Source: AWTP1-13 sp035258605 (GTDB taxonomy: Bacteria; Pseudomonadota; Alphaproteobacteria; Rhizobiales; Hyphomicrobiaceae). From it: 31,182 nt of DNA. Position 1 is the first letter of the stretch; the number at the start of each line of letters is the position of its first letter. Positions 7,821-15,129 of the stretch are shown here, piece after piece. The stretch is taken from the NCBI GenBank assembly GCA_035258605.1, contig DATFXD010000158.1, forward strand, positions 1-31,182. Direction: 5' to 3'. The notes below the pieces were generated by a model. It ran no database searches, was not told where the DNA came from, and saw only the letters and a list, made by a program, of their open reading frames with translations. The translations under genes and the position numbers were made by a program.

Positions 7821-8166
7821 ATGTCAGGGTCGCTCCTGACCGGAGCTGTGCTAACAAGGAAGCCGATCGCATGGGCGATGGAGCCCGCGCGGCTGGCCGG
7901 TGACCGTGCTCCCAAGCGTCGGTGACAGACATTGCCGAACGGCCGCGCCACACCTCACGACGCCAGCACAGAACGGCCGAAGCGCCTGGCGAGGCTTGGC
8001 AATTGATCTGACGCCGACCCCAGACGCGACCCGACAGCGTCGCGCCTTTTGCACTTGTGGAGCTGATGCCCGGAGCTGGCACGAACGCAACCGTTCCCGG
8101 CACCGCGGCGAACCCCTCAGCTATCGGAGTGGCTCGGGGCGTGCCGCCAGCAATCGGCTACTCGAT

Positions 8167-9315
8167 CTAGTCCAACGTCCGCCGGAACCGGCGCACCGCC
8201 AACGTCATCGCCACCAGCATCAACCCCGACAGCGCCAGCACTTCGAATTGCAGATCCGCGGCGGTAGCGCCCTTCAGCATGATGCCGCGCACGATGCGGA
8301 TGAAATGCGTGAGCGGCAGCAGTTCCCCGAACAGCTGCGCCCAGCGCGGCATGCCGGCGAACGGGAACATGAAGCCGGACAGCAAGATGTTGGGCAGGAA
8401 GAACATGAACGACATCTGGATCGCCTGCAGCTGGTTCTGGGCGATGGTGGAGAAGGTATAGCCGATCGACAGGTTGGTGGCGATGAACAGCGTGCTAAGC
8501 GCCGCCAGCAGCACGATGCTGCCCTCGATCGGCACCTCGAACAGCAGCACGCCGAAGCCCATGATCAGGCCGGCCTGCAGGCAGCCGATCATGATGTAGG
8601 GGGCGATCTTGCCCAGCATGATTTCGAGCGGCCGGATCGGCATCGCCAACAGGCTCTCCATGGTGCCGCGCTCGACCTCGCGCGTCACCGACAGCGAGGT
8701 GAAGATCAGCATGGTCATGGTGAGGATGGTACCAAGCAGACCCGGCACGATGTTGAGACTGGTGACGCCGGCCGGATTGTAGCGGCGATGCTGGCGCACC
8801 TCGAAGGCCACGACCGGTTGGGTAACGTCCGGCAGCCCGCGGTCGCGCGCCAGTGCCGTGCCGACGATGCCTTCGAGCGCGGCCAGCGCGCCGCTGGCCG
8901 CCACCGGATCGCTGGCGTCGGCGGCCAGCAACAGCGCCGGCTTGTCGCCGCGACGCACCCCGCGCTCGAAGCCGACCGGGATCTCGATGCCAAACAGCAC
9001 CTCGCCCGACCGCATCCAATGGTCCATCTCGGCTTCCGAGCGGGCAACGTGGGTGATGGCAAAATAGGCGGTGTTGTTGAGTGCCGCCAGCACCGAGCGC
9101 CCAAGATCGCTGTCTTCATGCACCAGCACCGCCGTCGGCAGATGCCGCGGCGTGGTGTTGATGGCATAGCCGAACAGCAACAGCTGCACGATCGGAATGA
9201 AAATCATGGTGGCAAACGTCAGCCGGTCGCGCCGCAGCTGCACGAACTCCTTCACCAGCATCGCTCGGGTGCGCGACAAGGCGCCCGAGCGCCACCATCG
9301 TCGCAAATCGATCAT
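8167..9315 (-). CDS. ABC-2 type transporter permease (YhhJ/YbhR-like)
   Basis: A 382-residue inner-membrane permease: cytoplasmic N-terminus with KEFVQLRRDRLTF, TM1 about 32-52, a large periplasmic domain (about 55-185), then five membrane segments (about 190-212, 235-260, 265-290, 300-325, 352-372). The VTREVERGTMESLLAMPIRPLEIMLGK segment is the conserved ABC-2 coupling region. It starts with an ATGA overlap on the ATPase gene and is the last gene of the tetR-hlyD-ATPase-permease operon. Related systems (YbhGFSR in E. coli) export drugs or other amphiphiles and use two permeases. Here only one is present, so a homodimer is likely (inference). Substrate unknown. Confidence 0.92.
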   Translation of the reverse strand: MIDLRRWWRSGALSRTRAMLVKEFVQLRRDRLTFATMIFIPIVQLLLFGYAINTTPRHLPTAVLVHEDSDLGRSVLAALNNTAYFAITHVARSEAEMDHWMRSGEVLFGIEIPVGFERGVRRGDKPALLLAADASDPVAASGALAALEGIVGTALARDRGLPDVTQPVVAFEVRQHRRYNPAGVTSLNIVPGLLGTILTMTMLIFTSLSVTREVERGTMESLLAMPIRPLEIMLGKIAPYIMIGCLQAGLIMGFGVLLFEVPIEGSIVLLAALSTLFIATNLSIGYTFSTIAQNQLQAIQMSFMFFLPNILLSGFMFPFAGMPRWAQLFGELLPLTHFIRIVRGIMLKGATAADLQFEVLALSGLMLVAMTLAVRRFRRTLD

Positions 9316-10250
9316 TGAAAGTTGTCCTCCGAGCGCGCCATCAGATCGATGAACACATCTTCCAGCGACGGCGATGCGGCCGCCCAGCTGAGCTGCGGCT
9401 CACGCTTGAACGGGGCAATGGCCGCTTCCAGGGCGGCGCCGTCGCGGCCGGCCACGTGCAGGTTGGCGCCGAATGGCGCCACCATGTCGATGCCCTTGAT
9501 GCCGACCAGCTTGTCGGCAAGCGCCGACAGGTTTGGACCGCTCACCGTGTAGGTCTTGAGCTCGGACTGCTCGATCACCTCGCCAATGCTGCCTTGTGCC
9601 AACAGCACGCCATAGGCGATGTAGGCGATCTCGTGGCAGCGCTCGGCCTCGTCCATATAGTGGGTGGAGACCAGCACGGTCATGCCGTCGGCGGCGAGTT
9701 TATGGATCTCGTTCCAGAATTCTCGCCGCGCCTTGGGATCGACGCCGGCGGTCGGCTCGTCGAGCAACAGCAGCTCGGGTTTCGGCAAAATACAGGCGCC
9801 GAGCGCGAGGCGCTGCTTCCACCCGCCCGACAGGGTGCCGGCCAGTTGCCGTTCGCGGCCCTCCAGTCCCAGTCGGGCAATGGCGGCAGCCGCCGCCGCC
9901 GCTGGATCGGCAAGACCATAGACGCGGGCCACGAACTCGAGGTTCTCCACAATCGACAAATCCTGATAGAGGCTGAAGCGCTGCGTCATATAGCCGACGT
10001 GCCGCTTGATCTCCTCGCTGTCCTTCAGAATGTCGTAGCCAAGGCAGCGGCCGCGGCCGCTGTCGGGCGTCAGGAGCCCGCACAGCATGCGCAAGGTGGT
10101 GGTCTTGCCCGAGCCGTTTGGCCCCAGGAAGCCGTAAATTTGGCCGCGCATCACCCGCATACTGAGATTGCGCACCACCACCTTGCCGTCGAAGGACTTG
10201 GTGAGCCCGTCGACCTCGATCGCCACGGCACCATCTTCACCGTTGCGCAT
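9312..10250 (-). CDS. ABC transporter ATP-binding protein (DrrA/CcmA-like)
   Basis: A 312-residue ATPase with a single nucleotide-binding domain: Walker A GPNGSGKTT (43-51), Q-loop Q90, signature LSGGWKQR (140-147), Walker B LLLLDEP with E165, and H-loop H197 in STHYMDE. A C-terminal domain (about 225-305) follows, as in DrrA-type ATPases. The frame is open to 10697, but that part is only the antisense-free shadow of the hlyD gene. The ATG at 10250 begins 14 nt inside the end of hlyD. It powers the permease encoded next to it. YbhF of E. coli has two fused ATPase domains; this one has one, so it should dimerise. Confidence 0.93.
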   Translation of the reverse strand: MRNGEDGAVAIEVDGLTKSFDGKVVVRNLSMRVMRGQIYGFLGPNGSGKTTTLRMLCGLLTPDSGRGRCLGYDILKDSEEIKRHVGYMTQRFSLYQDLSIVENLEFVARVYGLADPAAAAAAAIARLGLEGRERQLAGTLSGGWKQRLALGACILPKPELLLLDEPTAGVDPKARREFWNEIHKLAADGMTVLVSTHYMDEAERCHEIAYIAYGVLLAQGSIGEVIEQSELKTYTVSGPNLSALADKLVGIKGIDMVAPFGANLHVAGRDGAALEAAIAPFKREPQLSWAAASPSLEDVFIDLMARSEDNFQ

Positions 10251-11046
10251 GATTGGCGCCTGCACGAGCGGGCTCGAGGCGGACCGACACCGGCTGTCCG
10301 ACGCGCAGGTTCTCAGGATGCTCCGGACGTGCCTCGATGCGAAACACCAGGCGGGCCCGCTCCTCGCGGCTGTAGATGACGGGGGGCGTGAACTCCGCCT
10401 GTGCGGAAATGAAGCTGATGCGCGCCGTCTGCCCTGCCTGGCAACCGTCGCAGTAAACCTCGACGCGGTCATCGATGGCGAGTGTGGGCAGGATCGCCTG
10501 CGGCACGAAAAAGCGCACCTTGGTATTGTTCGGCGGCAGCAGGGAGACGATCGGACGGCCCGCCTGCACCATTTCGCCGGTGCGGAAGTAGACCTCCTGC
10601 ACGCTGCCCTCGACCGGGCTTGCGACCTGCCGGCGCTCAAGGCGCGTGCGCGCCGAATTGAGGCGCGCCTCCGCCGACCGCAGCGCCGCTTCCGCATCGT
10701 CGAAGGCTTTCTGCGAGCCGACCGCCCGCTTCAGGAGCGCCTGCGCCCGGTCAAAGCTCTGCCGCGCATTGGCAACGGCGGCTTCGTTTTCCGCCACCGC
10801 TGCCCGCTGCAGGTCGGCATCGAGACTAAACAGCGGCGCGCCGACCGCAACCTTGTCGCCTTCGCGCACCGATAGGGTCTCGACCCGGCCCGCCTCCTCG
10901 CCGCTGACGAAGATCAGTTCGGCCTCGATCCACCCCTGAAACTCCAGCTGCTGCGGCCCGCGACCCCAAAACTGGAAGGCAGCGAGCGCCAGGCCGGCGA
11001 GCACCAACCCGGTCACCGCGAACAGGCGCTTGTGCGAGGTCGTCAT
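10237..11046 (-). CDS. HlyD-family periplasmic adaptor protein (YbhG-like)
   Basis: A 269-residue membrane-fusion protein: N-terminal anchor (about 8-27), split lipoyl domain (IFVSGEEAGRVETLSVREGD ahead, VASPVEGSVQEVYFRTGEMV after), a coiled-coil hairpin between (about 80-140, rich in Ala, Arg and Glu) and a beta-barrel domain at the C-terminus. It bridges the inner-membrane ABC exporter to the outer membrane or periplasm. The ATG at 11046 is chosen over the GTG at 11055 because GGAGGG sits 8 nt before it and it overlaps the tetR stop as ATGA. The operon order tetR-hlyD-ATPase-permease marks it as the adaptor of this exporter. No TolC-like outer-membrane gene is nearby. Confidence 0.92.
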   Translation of the reverse strand: MTTSHKRLFAVTGLVLAGLALAAFQFWGRGPQQLEFQGWIEAELIFVSGEEAGRVETLSVREGDKVAVGAPLFSLDADLQRAAVAENEAAVANARQSFDRAQALLKRAVGSQKAFDDAEAALRSAEARLNSARTRLERRQVASPVEGSVQEVYFRTGEMVQAGRPIVSLLPPNNTKVRFFVPQAILPTLAIDDRVEVYCDGCQAGQTARISFISAQAEFTPPVIYSREERARLVFRIEARPEHPENLRVGQPVSVRLEPARAGANHAQR

Positions 11047-11756
11047 GGCTGCCACCCTCCGCCGCTGATGAGATCGCGATGCGCGCGCAGCAAGCCATCA
11101 ATCTCGAGGGGCGCAATGTTGGAGAATAAGCCGTCCCAGATGACGGCCAGCAACAACGGCGCAACGATCAGTTGCGGAAAGCGCGCGGCGGCATCGGTTG
11201 CAAACTCGCCCCGCGCCACCGCCGCGCCAGCGATCTCGCGCATCAGCGCCAGACCCCGCATCACCACCTCGCGGTAGTAGAACTCGGCAATGCTGGGAAA
11301 GCGCGGACCTTCGGCGATGATGAGGCGCAGCAAATGCTTGCGCGGAGTGCCCAGCACCTCCTTCTGGAACAGCGCGAAGAACATCTCGATGACGTCGAGC
11401 GGCTTGATGTCGGGGCTTAGCCGGGCGGCGCCGATCCGGTCCATGATCGGCGTCAAGGCGCCGAGCACGAGCTCCTCAAACAAGGCCTGCTTGTCCTTGA
11501 AGTAGAGATAGAGCGTCCCCTTGGCGACCCCCGCGGCGGCGGCGACGTCGTCGAGCCGCGCTGCCTCGTAGCCGCGCGCGGCAAATTCGGTCAGCGCCGC
11601 CTCGAGAATGGCTTGCCGGCGCGCCGCCGCCGGCCGCGTGCGGGCGCCGAGGCCGGTTGCCGGCGCCGCGTCCGCCCGGTCCCGTCCGCGACCCGACACC
11701 GCCGCGGCGCGGTCCGCCGCCGTCCCCATCCCGGCCCGGCGCTTTCGTTGCGACAT
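11043..11756 (-). CDS. TetR family repressor of the ABC exporter operon
   Basis: A 237-residue regulator. An unusually long Arg/Ala-rich tail (1-45) precedes a TetR helix-turn-helix (about 47-93; DDVAAAAGVAKGTLYLYFKDKQALF) and a helical ligand-binding domain. The ATG at 11756 has GGGAGAGG at suitable spacing, so the tail appears to be translated. It is the first gene of the exporter operon, with an ATGA overlap onto hlyD, and a 22-bp palindrome lies about 26 nt upstream. By analogy with CecR(YbiH)-YbhGFSR it likely represses its own operon until an exported compound binds; the ligand is unknown. Confidence 0.93.
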   Translation of the reverse strand: MSQRKRRAGMGTAADRAAAVSGRGRDRADAAPATGLGARTRPAAARRQAILEAALTEFAARGYEAARLDDVAAAAGVAKGTLYLYFKDKQALFEELVLGALTPIMDRIGAARLSPDIKPLDVIEMFFALFQKEVLGTPRKHLLRLIIAEGPRFPSIAEFYYREVVMRGLALMREIAGAAVARGEFATDAAARFPQLIVAPLLLAVIWDGLFSNIAPLEIDGLLRAHRDLISGGGWQP

Positions 11757-11781
11757 TTGCGGCCTCTCCCAAGCTCGCGTT

Positions 11782-11803
11782 TATGACTGACCCGTCAGTC
11801 ATA
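11782..11803. promoter_or_regulatory. 22-bp perfect palindrome, TetR operator candidate
   Basis: Arms TATGACTGAC and GTCAGTCATA are perfect 10-bp complements around a CC spacer. The TGACTGAC-NN-GTCAGTCA form is a familiar type of TetR-family operator. On the minus strand a -10-like TATACA lies immediately beside it, so binding would cover the promoter or the transcription start of the tetR operon. Confidence 0.82.
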
Positions 11804-11853
11804 TGTATAACGCGCGGCCCGCACCAGGTGTGGTTCACGATTTTGTGATGCCG

Positions 11854-11861
11854 TTAACCAT
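11854..11861 (+). promoter_or_regulatory. TTAACCAT, possible CtrA half-site
   Basis: The 8-mer TTAACCAT matches the half-site recognised by the alphaproteobacterial cell-cycle regulator CtrA. It is intergenic, between the tetR operator and the kinase gene starting at 11981. No second TTAA at the expected distance is present, so this may be chance. Confidence 0.2.
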
Positions 11862-11980
11862 CTGCGGCAATGGGGTTCGGGAACGGTCTCATTCTCGCCC
11901 CAATCTAGGCACGCCCTAGCCCGAGGTGCGCTATGCTAGCGATCGGGTAGCACGCGAAAAATCCGAGCGGGCCCGTCCCT

Positions 11981-13018
11981 ATGACGTGGAAAATCTTGCA
12001 AACGCAGCGCTGGCCGTTGTGGGTCCGGCTCGCCGTCTCGGCGGCGGTGCTGGTGGCGGTCTTCCTGTTCCAGATTCCCCTGGAACGCGAGGTTCCCGGC
12101 GAACCCTTCCTGTTGTTCTTCCTGGTCGTGATCGCCGCCACCTTGGCGTTTGGCAAGGGCGTCGGCCTCGTCAGCGTTGCCGTCAGCAGCCTGCTGTCGA
12201 TCTTCTTCTTCGAGCCGTTCGGCTCATTGGCCATCCACCAGGCGGGCGACGTCATCAAGATCGAGCTCTACGCCATCCTCGCCGGCGCCGCGGTGATGGG
12301 CTTTGCCGCCCTGGCCGAGACCTTGATCATGGCCAACGAGAAAACCCGGGCCCTTGAGCGCGCCGACGCCAGCAAGGCGGTGTTGTTGCGCGAGTTGGCG
12401 CACGGCGTCGCCAACAATTTCGCCTCGGTCGCCGCCCTGATCAGCATCCGTTCGGCCGCGGTCAGCGACAGCGATGCCAAATCGGTGCTCGATGATGCCA
12501 TCGAACAGGTGGCCGTTATGGCCCGCGTGCATCGGCAACTGCGCAGCGGCGTCAATGGCGTATTCGTCGACAGCGCCTCATTTATTCAGGAGTTGTGCGA
12601 AGATCTCAACGCCTCCGCGGCACGCGGACGGCCGTTATCGGTCCTGTGCACCGCCGAGAGCCACGCCCTGGCCATGGACCAGGCCGTCCTCATTGGCCTC
12701 ATCATCAATGAGCTCGTCACCAACGCCATCAAGCACGCCTTCCCGCACGACCGTGCGGGTCACATTCGCGTGGCCTTCGGCATCTATGGTCGCCAATTGC
12801 ACTTGACGGTGGCCGATGACGGCATTGGATTGACACCGGTCACCGAGCGCAGGACCGGCACCGGCCAAGAGCTCGTCCGTGGCCTTGCGCATCAGCTCGA
12901 CGGCGACTTGCAGGTGCAATCCTCGGCCGCTGGCAGCACCTTTCGCTTGTCGGTTCCCTACGAGCGTCCGCTGGCCGCCGAACCTCGTTCCCACCACGCC
13001 GCCAACCTGATCCACTGA
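11981..13018 (+). CDS. Membrane sensor histidine kinase, DUF4118 plus HisKA_2-type kinase
   Basis: A 345-residue kinase. Residues about 12-115 form a DUF4118-like four-helix membrane domain, as in KdpD. After a short helix comes the phosphoacceptor region LLRELAHGVANNFASVAALI with H141, a variant of the HisKA_2 box (usually HHRVKNN). The ATPase domain follows: N-box IINELVTNAIKHAF (N243, N248), DDGIG (279-283) and GTGQELVRGLAHQL. Known relatives phosphorylate single-domain regulators or PhyR-type proteins in general stress and light responses. No response regulator is adjacent, so it is an orphan. The ATG at 11981 has only a weak ribosome-binding site. It faces the phosphatase gene, with a hairpin between. 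Confidence 0.88.
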   Translation: MTWKILQTQRWPLWVRLAVSAAVLVAVFLFQIPLEREVPGEPFLLFFLVVIAATLAFGKGVGLVSVAVSSLLSIFFFEPFGSLAIHQAGDVIKIELYAILAGAAVMGFAALAETLIMANEKTRALERADASKAVLLRELAHGVANNFASVAALISIRSAAVSDSDAKSVLDDAIEQVAVMARVHRQLRSGVNGVFVDSASFIQELCEDLNASAARGRPLSVLCTAESHALAMDQAVLIGLIINELVTNAIKHAFPHDRAGHIRVAFGIYGRQLHLTVADDGIGLTPVTERRTGTGQELVRGLAHQLDGDLQVQSSAAGSTFRLSVPYERPLAAEPRSHHAANLIH

Positions 13019-13080
13019 GGCGACCGGGCACCGACGGCGGACGGCCCGGCACCGGGGTCGAGGCGCCGCGCGCCCCCGAT

Positions 13081-13098
13081 GGAGCGAGGCGTCGCTCC
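13081..13098. terminator. Hairpin between convergent genes
   Basis: Perfect 7-bp arms (GGAGCGA / TCGCTCC) with a 4-nt loop lie 62 nt after the kinase stop and 45 nt from the convergent phosphatase stop. The position suits a bidirectional terminator; there is no T-tract. Confidence 0.42.
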
Positions 13099-13143
13099 CT
13101 TGCCCGCTGGGCTCCCGCCCCCGGCCGCATCGCCTTTGCCGGG

Positions 13144-13827
13144 TCACGCCTTGTCGAGGGCAACCGGATTTTGCTGCAGCCGATCGGCGGCGGCAGCGCG
13201 TGACCAGGGCCGGTGATTGACGGCGCCGATCCGCCACAGACCGGCGATGCCCGCGGGCGTCAGATAGTCGAGGCGGGTCAGGGAGCAGTTGTCGATGCTG
13301 AAACTCAAGGCCAGCTGCGGGGAAACCGCCAACGCCAGCGCCAGCGCCGCCCGGATCGTGCCACCGTGGGTGACAGCGACGATGTCGCGGCCGCGATAGT
13401 CGCGATTGAGGCGTTCGATCGCCGGGACCACGCGGGCGACGAGGTCGGCGAAGCTTTCACCGCCGAGTGGACGCTCGTCGGCGGGCGCAAACCACAAGGT
13501 GTGGGTGCCAACCTTGCGCGCGGCATAAAAGGCTTTGCGCTGCTGGCCTTGCCATTCGCCCAGGTGCTGCTCGGCCAGCTCGCGCACCTCGAGCGGCAAA
13601 ATGCCGGCGAACCGATCGGGGGCCGCGGCCAGGATAGCCGCGGCGGTCTCCTTGGTGCGTCTGAGGTGGCTTGTCAGCCATACCGCCTCGCGCGGCAGCT
13701 CGCGGGCCAGCACCGCGAAGATCTCGCTATCGCCGCAGTCGCAGGCGAGATCGCGCTGACCATAGATGAAGCCACCATCCGGCACCGGGGCATGCCGCAC
13801 CCACCACCACCGCGTCTGATCCGACAT
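13144..13827 (-). CDS. Histidine phosphatase family protein (phosphoglycerate mutase-like)
   Basis: A 227-residue cytosolic phosphatase of the phosphoglycerate-mutase/CobC superfamily. The phospho-histidine motif is VRHAPVP with R11 and H12 (RHA in place of the more common RHG, as in many alphaproteobacterial members), SHLRRTKETA carries the phosphate-contacting arginine, LGEWQG the acid residue, and VTHGGTIRA the second histidine (H154). The frame is open to 14043, inside the oxidoreductase gene; the ATG at 13827 lies 5 nt after that gene's stop and gives the family length. The substrate is unknown; cobalamin-pathway CobC is one possibility, but no cobalamin genes are nearby. It is the second gene of a leftward pair. 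Confidence 0.88.
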   Translation of the reverse strand: MSDQTRWWWVRHAPVPDGGFIYGQRDLACDCGDSEIFAVLARELPREAVWLTSHLRRTKETAAAILAAAPDRFAGILPLEVRELAEQHLGEWQGQQRKAFYAARKVGTHTLWFAPADERPLGGESFADLVARVVPAIERLNRDYRGRDIVAVTHGGTIRAALALALAVSPQLALSFSIDNCSLTRLDYLTPAGIAGLWRIGAVNHRPWSRAAAADRLQQNPVALDKA

Positions 13828-13832
13828 CGCGC

Positions 13833-14831
13833 TCAATCCATGGTGACGACGATTTTGCCCATGGCCTGGCGCGCTGCCAGCCGGGCGATGGCGACGCCGG
13901 CCTTGGCCAGCGGATAGCGCTCCGACACCAGCGGCTTGATCGCGCCCTTGCCGTAGAGCGCGATCAGCTCGGCAATATTGTCGGCGTTGGCCTTGGGGTC
14001 GCGCCGCGCAAAGCCGCCCCAGAACACACCCACGATCTGGCACGACTTCAACAGCGCGAGGTTGAGCGGCAACCGTGGAATGCCGGCGGGAAAGCCCACC
14101 ACCAGCAAGCGGCCGGCCCAGGCAATGGCCCTGAGCGCCGCCTCGGTATAGTCGCCGCCGACGGGATCGTAGATGACATCGGCACCACGGCTGCCGCAGG
14201 CCGCCTTGAATTGCTCCGACAAGGCCTTGGTGCCAGCCTTGTCGAACGGTCCGGCGGCATAAACCACGCCCGCGTCGGCACCGTGTTGTCTCGCCAGCGC
14301 AACCTTCTCCTCAGAGGAGGCGGCGGCAATGACGTGCGCACCAAACGCCTTGCCGAGCTCGACCGCCGACAGCCCAACGCCGCCGGCGGCGCCGAGCACG
14401 AGTAAGCTCTCGCCCGGTTTGATCTGCGCCCGATCCTTGAGCGCATGGATCGAAGTGCCGTAGGTCAGCACCAGGGCGCTGGCGATGTCGAATGGCATGC
14501 CGGGCGGCATCGCAATGCAGTCGTCGGCTGCGATCAAGAGCCTGTCCGCCATGCCGCCGTGGCCGCACGAGCCGATCACGTGGTCGCCTGGGCTCAAATT
14601 CGTCACCCCCGCGCCGACCGCCACAACCACGCCGGCAACCTCGCCCCCCGGCGCAAACGGCCGCGGCGGCTTGAACTGATAGCGGTCCTCAATGATGAGC
14701 AGATCCGGATAGTTGACGCCACAAGCCTTGACCGCGAGCACCACCTGGCCGGCCGCCGGCACCGGATCGGGCAGCTCCTCCAGCACCAAGGTCTCGGGCC
14801 CCCCGACACGCTTGCTCAACATCGCCTTCAT
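13833..14831 (-). CDS. NADPH:quinone oxidoreductase family protein (zinc-less MDR)
   Basis: A 332-residue medium-chain dehydrogenase/reductase of the quinone-oxidoreductase type. The N-terminal GroES-like part has ACGVNYPDLLIIEDRYQ and PGGEVAGVV; the NADPH fold has LVLGAAGGVGLSAVELGKAFGA (AAGGVG nucleotide loop) and VIYDPVGGDYTEAALRAI. The zinc-binding cysteines of true alcohol dehydrogenases are absent. It probably reduces quinones or other electron-poor carbonyls or acyl-CoAs with NADPH in the cytosol; the exact substrate cannot be told. The ATG at 14831 is used; M4 is a weaker alternative. It is followed 5 nt later by the phosphatase gene, so the two form an operon. It diverges from pepN. 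Confidence 0.92.
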   Translation of the reverse strand: MKAMLSKRVGGPETLVLEELPDPVPAAGQVVLAVKACGVNYPDLLIIEDRYQFKPPRPFAPGGEVAGVVVAVGAGVTNLSPGDHVIGSCGHGGMADRLLIAADDCIAMPPGMPFDIASALVLTYGTSIHALKDRAQIKPGESLLVLGAAGGVGLSAVELGKAFGAHVIAAASSEEKVALARQHGADAGVVYAAGPFDKAGTKALSEQFKAACGSRGADVIYDPVGGDYTEAALRAIAWAGRLLVVGFPAGIPRLPLNLALLKSCQIVGVFWGGFARRDPKANADNIAELIALYGKGAIKPLVSERYPLAKAGVAIARLAARQAMGKIVVTMD

Positions 14832-15129
14832 CGGCTCGCCGCTCCAGCTTCAAATACCAAGATCGATCTCAGTTAACAGAAGACGCAGGGGTGCGTCGAT
14901 GCTGCGGTGGCGGGTCGCAGGCGGATGGCATCGGACCGGCATCGCCGACAGTGGCGTGATCAATGTTTAGCCCCCGCCGGCTGCCCACTGCGACCAGCAA
15001 GCCGTGGCGCCAGGCCACTGGCGCGCTCGCAACTTGCACCCTCGTCACATTCAACTATGAAGGACAATGAAGGACACCAATGCCGGCCGATCCCTACCCA
15101 GCCGGCCCCCCTTTTAGCCCGGGACACGC
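14832..15129. other. Divergent promoter region between the oxidoreductase and pepN
   Basis: A 298-nt gap without a supported gene. For pepN, a weak sigma-70-like pair is TTGCAC (15034-15039), 16 bp, TATGAA (15056-15061). A tandem duplication of the 10-mer ATGAAGGACA occupies 15057-15076, overlapping that -10 and followed by CCAATG. It may be a slippage product or part of a leader. No promoter was resolved on the minus strand. Confidence 0.35.

Larger units (their letters stand above)
7764..8166. other. Intergenic region between the ABC exporter operon and iclR
   Basis: A 403-nt gap between same-strand units. The right end follows the ABC permease stop; the left end holds the iclR promoter and operator candidates. 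A small hairpin (GTCAGG / CCTGAC, about 7824-7841) lies between. No gene is supported: the rightward frame through 7900-9318 is the shadow of the permease gene, rich in His, Gln and Arg. Confidence 0.5.

Noticed and set aside
7900..9318. 472-residue rightward frame across the ABC permease
   Set aside because: Low-complexity His/Gln/Arg sequence complementary to a clear membrane protein gene.
10251..10697. N-terminal extension of about 149 residues on the ABC ATPase frame
   Set aside because: It is the alternative frame of the hlyD gene, Arg/Ser-rich, and the ATPase homology begins right after the ATG at 10250.
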